Shown piece after piece: positions 9,771-18,825 of a stretch of 64,000 bases of DNA (position 1 is the first letter of the stretch; each line of letters begins with the position of its first letter). The notes under the pieces are model-generated. The model had not been told where the DNA came from and ran no database searches. It saw nothing but the letters and a program-made list of their open reading frames with translations. The translations under genes were made by a program, and so were the position numbers. This stretch comes from Hyaloraphidium curvatum (lineage: Eukaryota > Monoblepharomycota > Hyaloraphidiomycetes > Hyaloraphidiales > Hyaloraphidiaceae). The DNA lies in contig JAIVFI010000041.1 of NCBI GenBank assembly GCA_025558095.1, forward strand, positions 124,001 to 188,000. The letters are read 5' to 3'.

Positions 9771-11136
9771 TCAGTCTGCGACGCGCACGTTGCCCAGCTC
9801 GACATCCAGCTCCCGAGCAAGGTCCGGCCACTGCGAGCGCCACGATCAGCGCCGAGAGCCACAAGCAGCAGTTTACGATACCCACATATCGGAGCATGGT
9901 GTGCGGGTGGTTCGTCCGCCGGTTGTACAGCAGCTTCCGCTGGGGCTGCGCGGTCTCCATCAGCTTGCTCCTCCGCGAGCCCTTCCTCGCGTCCTCGATC
10001 GCGCGCTTGGCCTCCTCCGAGAGTTCTTTCTGCTTCAGGCCCGGGATGGGCTCCAGCGGAACAGCGGGGTCGGGACCGAGGAAGCACGGGATGGAGACGC
10101 GCTTCCGCTTGGAGAGGTTGGCGTTAACGCGGTGCATCGTGGCGACCAGGTGGTCCGACGTGGCGGTAGCGAGGGAGCAGCCGACGTTGACAATCACGTG
10201 GCCCTGATGAGGATCTTCAGCCGCGGTTCCAGGTGACGACGAGCCGGGCAACCAACAGGTATAGGCGGCGCCGGGATCCACTTCCCGTCGTGGTTCATGA
10301 CCTCCAGCCCCACGTCGTCCGCGATGAGCAGCGTCAGGAACGGGTTGTAATCCCTGTGCTCGTTCAGCGCGAGCGGGCTCCCGTCCCGCGCGACCGTGAG
10401 CAGCTTCCTCCTCGCCTCGTCCGCCTGCTCCAGCGGCGTGTAGTGGATGATCCGCACGCTGACCCAGCCGTGCGGGCGATCGTCCTCGGGGTTCCAGCAC
10501 CATTTGTCCAGGGAACCCGCGGGGACGCCCAGGGATTCGCAGAGGCTGCGGTGCAGCGTGCGGTTCAGGGCGTCGCAGTTGCGGAGGTGCTCCTCGAAGG
10601 CTTCCTGGAAGCCGGGGACCTCCTTTGGCCACACGTTCGGGCCGTAGAGGACGCGCTTCCAGAGCGGCACGGACTCGTCGTCAGGCTGGTGGCCCTCGTG
10701 CCCGTAGCCGTAGTGGAACTCCTGCGACAGCTCGGCCTTCTTCGGCGGCTGCCACCCGAAGAAGTTCCGGTTCTCCTCGCTCTCCAGGAGCTTCTCCTGC
10801 GGCTGGTCGTAGAAGGCGTGGGCGAGGGCAAACAACCGCTCCTGCGAGGCTTGGTCGACTGGTCGCGTCCGGATGTCAGTTCCGGGTCGGCACGACGCTC
10901 CGTTCACCCACAGCCCTCGGCGTTCTTCAAGTAGGCGAAGCCGACGTCCGCGAGCGCGCGTCGGAGGTCCGCGAGGAACCGCGGCCTGTCGGTCTCGAGC
11001 AGAGCGAGGTCGACGACGGGCACGGACTCGAACGATGCCTGAGGAAGGGCGGGTCGAATCGCGGCGGCCGGCCCCGGCACAGCGGAAAGACGCTCACAGC
11101 CTTCGGCGACGGGTCGTCGTCGGGGACCGGAGCCAT
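9771..11136 (-). CDS. 2-oxoglutarate/Fe(II)-dependent oxygenase (isopenicillin-N-synthase-like)
   Basis: Five exons: 11098-11136, 10912-11038, 10257-10858, 9886-10203 and 9771-9830 (1146 nt, 381 aa). All four introns are 53-59 nt with good sites. The family is the DIOX_N plus 2OG-FeII_Oxy enzymes, which hydroxylate or desaturate small molecules using 2-oxoglutarate and O2. The N-terminal block VPVVDLALLE and the helix RLFALAHAFYDQP are typical. Iron ligands are H223 and D225 (NEHRD) with H280 (TMHRV). The 2-oxoglutarate arginine is R291 in RVS. The last exon restores the usual ending (HTMLRYWPDLARELDV). If the last intron is read through, it mimics a membrane helix, which I reject. The substrate cannot be deduced. 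Confidence 0.87.
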
Positions 11137-11548
11137 CTTCTCCGCACTCTGGGTCGTTGGGAGACGATGGTGGAGGTTCCAATCAACGGAACCCGAATGG
11201 CATCATCATCATCGGGCCTTCACCCGTTGACGTCCGCCGAGCTTCTGTGCCATCTTAGCAAGGGTGTTTCCTCGATCCAATATGTTGTAAGGAAGTGCAA
11301 TTGCTACCTTGCAGTGGAGAGCTCTGCTCAGGTGGCGGGGAAGTCAATGGCACGCCTCCGAGACCATCTTGCCGCAGCAGACGTCCCGAAACCCGCTTCA
11401 TCCTTCCGCGTGTGAAGTCCTAGCCATCTGGCGTTAGAATTATTCCAGATCGGCCGTTGGAGGCGGGATCCAAGAGCGATCGGGTCGGGTTTGGCGACGG
11501 CCACGGGCCGCGGCAACGGAACCGGAAGCGGACCGGCTTTCGGCGCCG
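11137..11548. other. Divergent intergenic region, no gene seen
   Basis: 412 bp between the oxygenase start codon and the ABC transporter start codon. Presumably it contains both promoters. I saw no convincing repeat or small gene. Confidence 0.5.
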
Positions 11549-14190
11549 ATGGCGCACACCCACAGCCACGCGGGCGGCGGGGGCCACGACCATGCCCACG
11601 GCGGCGGCGATGTGCTGGCGGACCTCGTCGGCGGCGACGCGGTGGCGGCTGCGGCGGCGGGCGGGCTGCGCGGCGCCGACGGCCTCACGCGCGCCATCGC
11701 GGGGCTCGACGCCGCGCACGCGGGCAGCGCGCGCGCGGTCGACGGCGCGTGGCGGGCGCTCTCGCTCGCCGTGGCCGCCGGCTGGGCGCGCGACGCGTGG
11801 CGCGGCCGGACAAAGGGCGACGCGCTGCCGGCGCTGCTCCGAATCTGCTTCCCCGCGGCGGCCGGCCCCGAGGCGCTCCTCGCGGCATCCTATGCGGCGA
11901 CTTTAACGGCAAAGACGTTCGCCGGTGTGCGCGTGGCGGCCGGCGAGGCGGCGATCGTCGAGCTGGTCCTCGGCGCCGCCCCCGCCGCCGTCTCCCACTC
12001 GGCGCATTCCGCGGGGCACAGCCATTCGCACGGCATTTCGCACGGACATTCCCATGGTCATGCCTCGCACGGTCACGGGGCCGCTCCACGGGGCCCGCTG
12101 GCCGTGCTGGCCGCCGCGCTGGCCCGCCACCTCCTGGTCGACTGCCTCCCGCTGGTCGTCCTGTCGGGCCTGCTCTCCCTGATCGAACGGACGCTAGCCT
12201 CTCGCTTCCGCACGCGCCTCACGGAGCACCTGTCGCGGCGGTACCTCCTCGGCCGCACCGGCGGCCGCCCCAACCTGCACGCCGTGCGCGCCAAGATCCC
12301 CGACCCCGGCGCCCGGATCTACGCCGACGCGGACCGCTTCGCCAAGGGCCTCGCCGACGTCGGCGGCTGCCTCGTCGGCCCCTTTGTCGACCTCGTCGGC
12401 TTCGCCTGGGCCGCCTGGACGTGGCTCCGCGGCCGCCAAAACTCGGGCGGTCCGCCCCCCCGCAACCCCCTCCTGCAGCCCGCCATCTTCCTCATCCTCC
12501 TCACCGCCCGGCACCTCCCCTCCGCCCCCTGGTCGCAGCTCACCTCGTCCCTGCGCCGGCTGGAATCCCTCCGCGCGCACGCGCACGCGTTGCTGGCGCG
12601 CGACGCCGAGCCGATCGCGCTGCTGAACCAGGGCGGCCCGCCGAGGAGGGAGATGGCGATACTAGCCGAGAGGGAGGCGGAGCACGATGCGTTCGAGGAC
12701 TACGTGGAGCGGGAGAGGGCAAGGGAGGAGCGGTGGGAGGGGTGGATCGTGGGAGACCTTTGGGGCGCGCTGGGGATGCTGGTGCCCGGTTGGAACGTAT
12801 TTGCCTCTGCCGGCTCCCCCGATCCGCACCACGGGCATTCGCATCACGCGCACGGACATTCCGTTGCGGCATCGCACGAGTGCGAGCACGACCATGACCA
12901 CGATGCCCACGGCGGGGGGGCGTCGGCGCTCGAGGTCGCCTCGCACCGCGCCGCCGCCTTCCTCGAGTCGCGCGCGCTGCTGGCCTCGGCAGCCGACGCC
13001 GCGGCGCGGCTGCTGCATGCCAAGCGGGAACTATTGGAGCTGGAGGGTTCGGGGGAGAGGCTGGCCGAGATGGCGAGGGCGCTGGAATCCCCGGACGCTG
13101 TGCCTGGCGCGGGAGTCGTAAGCGAGGGCACCGAGCAGGCGGTCGAGTTTGACGGCACGGATGTTGTTGCGCCAGTGGGGGAGGGATGGGACGCCGGCGA
13201 GCAGGCCGGCGGCGAGGTGCTGGTCCGGGGCCTGACTTTCCGCTGGGAACGGGGCATGAACATCGTGGGTGTTCAAGCGGGATCACGAGGTCTCAATGGT
13301 CTTCTAACGCAACGCTGCGGCAGCTCGTTCGCGGCCCGAACGGCTCCGGCAAGTCTTCCCTCCTCCGCATCTTGGCCGGTCTCTGGCCCGCCGAAGGCGT
13401 CTACTCTCCCGGCTTCGCCGCGCGCCGCGCCGATTCCGGCGCCGGAAGCAGCGGGATCCACCTCACCCCGCAGCGCGTCTACCTCCTCCCAGAGCTCGAC
13501 CTCCTCTCCAACATCCTGTACCCCGCCGCGGTCCCTTCGGACCCGGACGAGCTCCGCGCTCTCCACACCGAGCTCAAGGGCTACCTCGACCTCCTCTCCA
13601 TGACCCACCTCGCACCATACCTGGACCCGTCCTCCCCCCTCTCCTCCCTGCCGATCGGCAACCTCCACCTCCCCCCCTCGGCAACGCACCGCCTCGCCCT
13701 CCTCCGCCCCCTCCTCGCCCGCCCCGCCCCCGCCTTTGCCGTCCTCGACGAAGCCGCCTCCGCCTTGCGCACGCGCGCGGAGGAGCTCGCGTTCTGGGCG
13801 GCGCTCGCGAAAAGGGGGACGTCGGTCGCCGTCGTGAGCCACGGGCAGGTGTGGGGCGCCGAGGAGGGCGTGTTCACGCATAGGCTCGAGTTCCGCGGGC
13901 GGGGGGCGGTGGATGGGGAGTGGGTGTTTGAGAGGATCGGGGAGGGGAAGGGGGAGGCGCCTGCAGGCGCGGCGGATGGGGACGGGCCGTCGTCGGGTTC
14001 CGAGGAGGGGGAGCTGCTGGCCGAGTTTTCGGAAGGGGAGCTGGAGGCGCTGCGGGCGGTCGCGGCGGAGGACGAAGAGGTTGCGCGGCTGGTGGAGGAG
14101 AGGGCGGAGCTGGAGAAGCGGCTCAGGAACCTTGCCGCGGTGCGGAAGAGGAGGGACGAGCTCGCCGTCCTCGTCGCAGGCTTGCGGTGA
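11549..14190 (+). CDS. ABCD-type (peroxisomal) ABC half transporter with His-rich loops and degenerate signature
   Basis: Two exons, 11549-13264 and 13324-14190 (59-nt intron with CTAAC branch point), 860 aa. The half transporter has the peroxisomal fatty-acyl (ALD/ABCD) layout. The membrane domain carries the family block RTRLTEHLSRRYLLGR (221-236) and an EAA-like loop (residues about 351-370). The ATPase domain has Walker A GPNGSGKSS (576-584), Q-loop Q622, Walker B VLDEA (712-716) and H-loop H745. The signature, usually LSGGE, is absent: the region reads LPIGNLHLPPSATHRLALL (681-699). Three His-rich runs (residues 4-17, 150-177 and 427-454) resemble zinc-binding loops and are not usual in this family. 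A Glu-rich coiled tail follows the ATPase. Peroxisomal acyl-CoA import would fit the acyl-CoA oxidase further right, but the missing signature makes transport activity uncertain. Confidence 0.8.
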
Positions 14191-14431
14191 GGGCGTCGAT
14201 CGCGGCGATCCCGGGTCTTGCGCGGTTCGGTTGCCGACGCAACGGTACCCCGAGAAGTGCAATGTCTCGGAATAGACCTTCTTGACGTCCTTGCCAGATT
14301 ACTTGCGACGATTTGACACTCCGAGCTTTGATCGACGTGCGGCCGCCTGGGTGTGTCGACGCCTCCCAAACAACGTTGAACGTCCTCACTGCAGGACCTC
14401 CCCAAAGCGTCAACAGGCGAAGCGTCTCGAA

Positions 14432-15589
14432 ATGCCCTTCCCTCCGAAACGCGACCTGAGCCAGAACGTCGCTATCGTCACCGGGTGCGCGTGCTGCGCG
14501 ATTCGGCGGGCATGTCTCCCGGCTAATCCTGTCGCCGCAAGCGCGTCTTCGGGCTTCGGCTTGGGGCTAACGCGTCGCCTGGCCGGTCGAGGGTGCCGGG
14601 TGGTGATGGCAGATGTCAACACGGCCGGGGAGAAGATATCTGAAGAGCTGAACTCGACGTACGGCAAGGGGACTGCGGTCTTCTTGAAGACGGACGTGTC
14701 CAAACCCGAGGACGTCGAGCGGATGTTCCAGGTGAGCACTCAGCACTCGCGCCATCTCAAGTGCCTGAGCTTTTGGCTCTTGTCTGACGTTGTCGTTTAG
14801 GTGGCCTTGAAGGAGTGGGAACGGGTCGATATCGTCGCCAACAACGTTGGGCCTCCGTCTCCCTCCGTGACGTGCCCTTGCTGATTCCAGCATCGTCCTT
14901 AGGCCGGCACGGGCGAACGGACCGACTTCTACACGGACGAGACGCGCTCGGGATGGCAGACACAGCTGAGCGTCAATCTCGCCCCTGTCATCCTCGGGAC
15001 GCAGATTGCGATCCAACAGGCCAAGAAACAAGGCCGCGACTGCGTCGTATTGAACACTGCGTCGCTTGCCGGCCTTTACCCGCAATCAGGCAGTGTTATC
15101 TATGTATTTTCGGTGGTACCCTGTGTTTTGGCGCCTACGCTAATGCCCACTTTGACAGGCAACCGTCAAGGGCGCGATCGTTCACATGGTTCGGGGCATG
15201 AAGTTCCTCGGTGACGACAAGGCCGAGTCGCCCAAGATCCGCGTGGTGGCCATCTGCCCTTCGTTCTCGCCGACGGGCATGCAGACTCGCATCGACCTGC
15301 CTCTGGTTCCGTCCGAGATGGTCGTCGACGCGATGATGCACGCGATTGGTGTGTCGTAAAGCTCGTTACTCGAACGTGTCGTTAACCGAATGTGTCTTCA
15401 GAGGACACGACGATCGCGGGCGAAGCCATCCGGATAACGCCCGAAAACGGCATCGAGATCCAGTACTTCAGCTCCAGAGGCAACAAAAGACGCCTGGAAT
15501 CTGATCTCCCGACGCGCGTGGCCGGCAGTGCCGAGAAGAGGCCCGAGAATGCGATGACGCCCGGCGCCGGCGTGCGGGGCAAGCTCTGA
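14432..15589 (+). CDS. Short-chain dehydrogenase/reductase (SDR)
   Basis: Six exons: 14432-14484, 14542-14731, 14801-14845, 14903-15103, 15159-15348 and 15402-15589, 867 nt, 288 aa; every junction keeps frame. Classical SDR motifs appear only after splicing. The cofactor loop is TGASSGFG, split by intron 1, which ends in an unusual AAG. ADVN after beta-strand 2 suggests NAD(H) preference. NNAG is split by intron 3. Catalytic Ser lies in NTASLAG, and Tyr/Lys in YATVK, split by intron 4 (donor GTATTT). It would oxidise or reduce an alcohol/carbonyl; the substrate is unknown. The 3' end is convergent with the Baeyer-Villiger monooxygenase, and an alcohol dehydrogenase next to such an enzyme is a plausible pair (alcohol to ketone to ester), though this is inference. 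Confidence 0.87.
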
Positions 15590-15670
15590 AGCAGTCTGAT
15601 GTACTTTTTCCCAATCACCCAACCAAAAGACTCGTCTATCTACAGAAACTGAATCAAAGCTATGCTCTGT

Positions 15671-15790
15671 ACGCGGCCAACAATGCGATACCCTCCAGCT
15701 CTCCGTTTGCGATGAAGTCGTCGAGCGTCTACGCGGCCGAGACCGCGAAACCCTCCAGCTCTCCGTTCGCGATGAAGTCGTCGATCTTCT
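15671..15790. repeat. 60-bp tandem duplication of the 3' end of the monooxygenase gene
   Basis: Bases 15671-15730 and 15731-15790 are two adjacent 60-bp units with 52 of 60 positions identical. The right copy holds the true last codons and stop of the reverse-strand monooxygenase. The left copy lies beyond that stop and still encodes nearly the same peptide ([11 protein letters not shown]) in the same frame. Confidence 0.9.
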
Positions 15791-18519
15791 TGCGGTAGGC
15801 AAGCGCGCCAGCCCCGAAGAATTGGGCGCGGTTGACGCTGCGAAGCTTGGCGAGATCGCCTTCGGCTGCATGGGAGGCAAAAGGAGAGTAAGCATCCAGC
15901 CATTGGAACCAGCGTACGATCTGCGCACCGTTGTAATAGCCTGTAGCAAATGCCAAACAAGCATTGGTCGTCAGCAAACATCCCCGACATGCCCGAGAAG
16001 CAAACGCACCGGGCGTGCACTCTTGCGCGAACTCGGGGTTGAACCTCGGGTTGTTCCTGGTCACGCTGAGCACCTCCTCGGTCCAGGCTTCCTCGGCTTC
16101 CCTCGTGCACTCGACCGTCTGCAGGCCCTTTTTCACGGCGGTCGCGATGATGTGGCTGATCATCCTGGCTTGGTCCTGGAGATGCAGCAGTGGTTAGTTA
16201 GACGCAGCGGAAAGAAACAGAGAAACGACAACATTGTAGATTGAGGGGAAGTTAACAGAGACAGCACTCTGCGCGTTGCCGAACTGCATTGATAGGAGTC
16301 AGCAGCAGCACGTCGCGGACGTTTGCAGCGACCAAACCATGAAGTAATTGGGCAGTTCTGAAGTGGCAACGCCGTACTTGGTGGCGAAACCGTCGTTCTT
16401 CTCGAACTTCTCCGCCATCGTCAAACCGGTTCTGCCGACGATCCGGTACTCGTGGTGCTGCCCAATCAAACCCGTGATGGTGAATCCTGCGAAGAAATGC
16501 ATCATGATCCCGGCCGCAGACTTCGTATGCCCTTCAAACCCGACCTGTCGACCAAATGATCACGTCGACCTTGTACTCTTTTCCGTCGACGACGATCCCG
16601 TCCGGCGTGATCTTCTCGATGCCTTTGGAAACCGAGGTGTCGACCAGCTCCACGTTCGGGCGGTTGAAAGTGGGAAGGTACAAATCGCTGTAGACCGGAC
16701 GCTTGCAATAGAGGTTGTCTGGAGGAGGATAGGGGAGGATAGGGATGTCAGACGGTGTCCACACGAAGCAACAGCAGCAAACCAACACCACGGCTTCAAG
16801 AGCTCCGCCGTCCGCTTGTCCTTGACAACCTCGTCGCAACGCCTCCGAATCCTCTCCATGTGTTTGAAGTCTGCGAGCTGCATCAGCTCGCGGAAGGTGT
16901 ACTTGGATTCGCCGCCGGTCTTCTCGCTGGCCTTCCACAGGCTGAACAGGGCGCGGTTCGAGTTCGAGAACCCATCATCCAGGTGAATCTTCGGCTCGCC
17001 ACCAGTTGCCAGGAGCTGGAAGGCATAGTCTCGCTCCGCCTGCCAACCTTTGGGCAGCGACTTGTACCACTCGGGGCTAGGGGGAGCACAACAATCAGAC
17101 TGAACTCATTACGCCAAGGCGCGTAGCTCACTCGGTCTCCTTCTGGTCACGCACGTCGATCGCCGACGGGGTGCGTTGGAAGACGTAGAGCTTCTTGCAG
17201 CTTTCCCCGAGGTACGGAATCGCCTGGATGGCAGTGGCTCCGGTCCCTGCGATGACAGAGGCAGCCATCAGCGCTGTCGTAGAATCTTGTGCGCGGATTC
17301 CCACCGATGATCGCCACCGTCTTGTCTGCCAACTTCGAGAGGTGGTAATCACCCTCCATGGGATTCCCGCCGGTAAAGCCATAATCCCAGCGTGCGGTGT
17401 GGAACTCCTTGCCCTTGAAAGAATCGATTCCCTCGACGTCGGGCAGGTGCGGGTGGTTGAGAGGCCCCCCGCAAGTCACGAGGAACTTGGAAACGATCGT
17501 GTCTCCCCGATCGGTCGTGGCGCGCCACACTTTGTCCTTGTCGTCCCATTCGGCCGTCTTGAGCGATGTCTGGAAGACAGCGTTGTCGTAGAGTTTGAAG
17601 TGGGTGGCCATCCGCCAGCAGTGACGCAGAATCTCGGGCGCCATAGCGTCTGGAGCGAGCGAAGCTTGGTCAGACGTCCAGACGACCGCAGGAGATCACC
17701 GTAACTCGCATTTCATTGTCGGCATGTAGCCGGTTTCCTCCAACAGCGGCAAGTAGCCTATGGCAAGTACAGTAAGGAAGTGAAGCAGCATTGAGAGTAG
17801 GTGGTAGCACGTACAGTAGGCTGGTTGGAACGGAGAGGAGAGGAGAGCAGGTGAACGGAAAGTGAAGGGAAGGAGAACGGGGAAGGGGAGGAGAACAGGA
17901 AGAGGACGGTGAGTCCGGACGGCATGGCTTTTCTCCGCCACGTGATCCACCTTCGGAGTCGCAGGCAGCGCCGGGATAACTGGATCGGGTGTCAGCCTGA
18001 TTCGCAAGCCGATTGGCCAACAGAGAGAGTTCAGAGACCCACCGATTCCAATACCACGTCCCTCCAAAGTTCCCAGCGGCATCCAGGATCTTGAAGTCCT
18101 CGATTCCAGCTTGCTTCAGCTTCGCGCCCAGCTGGATTCCCGAAAAGCCGGCCCCGGTAATCAGGACGGTGGTCTCGATTTTCATCGGCTCGCGCTCCTT
18201 CAGCGGAGTCCACGGGTCCGTCAGCCAGTGGGAGTACTTGGCCCCCTTGCCCTCGCCGATCGTGATGTACTGTTGCTGTCTGTCGCCGCGGAGTCGGCGA
18301 TCCCTCTCGGCCAAATATTTTTCCTTGAGCTGTCGGATGGCATTGGAGAACAGGCAGCAACGTTCAGAGAGCCCCGGAACAGAAGAGAGCAGAGGAGCGT
18401 GGGTTGACAGCGGGGTGGGAGAGCACGAAGCGTTCAGACGAGCGCGCGACACGAAAAGCCGAGGAACTCACGGCAACGGGATCAAAGTCAAAGTTCCAGA
18501 TGTCTTCCTGGGCTGCCAT
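15729..18519 (-). CDS. Type I Baeyer-Villiger monooxygenase, 13 exons including a 6-nt micro-exon
   Basis: Exons: 18472-18519, 18043-18329, 17951-17979, 17815-17820, 17710-17757, 17305-17649, 17132-17246, 16787-17076, 16545-16718, 16338-16486, 16233-16283, 16010-16175 and 15729-15940. They total exactly 640 codons (639 aa). The enzyme is an FAD/NADPH-dependent ketone-to-ester monooxygenase. The FAD site is GAGFSG, the next block is [12 protein letters not shown], and the second dinucleotide fold is [11 protein letters not shown]. The Baeyer-Villiger fingerprint [12 protein letters not shown] covers residues 217-228 with the key His at 223. Length and N-terminal extension resemble the long, substrate-tolerant group. 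The 6-nt exon CCTACT restores DSExYxYLPLLEE and sits between a CAG and a GTACGT. Intron 5 starts GC (GCGAGT), not GT; only that choice joins PTMK to YAMAPEIL. The 3' end is tandemly duplicated. Confidence 0.85.
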
Positions 18520-18825
18520 TGTTGCTTTCGTGCTCAAAGGGGTCCGACGGAACGATTGGGGCCGGCCAAACTCGGCCCGAAGTGCTGGCGGTTCTGAACG
18601 ACTCCGCCTCTCGGACGACTTCTGTCGGCGCCAGACGAAGCGCAGTAATAGCGCAGGAGTCGGAACGGAGACGCGCAGGAGCTTTGTCGGGTAGCCGCAC
18701 TATTTGGCGTTTGTAGCCACACGTCGGCGTTGAGGATTCGTTGTGGCAAGGCGATCGGCGCTTCCGTGGGAGGCATCACTCTTGCGAGAACAAAGCGCAA
18801 CTAATTCGGGCCTCACCAAGATCGT

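Noticed and set aside
9736-9885. C-terminal membrane helix on the 2-oxoglutarate oxygenase
   Set aside because: The hydrophobic stretch is a 55-nt intron (9831-9885); splicing gives the family's usual ending.
13288-13300. GGTCTCAATGG inside the ABC transporter intron, like the GTPase-promoter motif
   Set aside because: Single copy in an intron, no phasing; probably chance.
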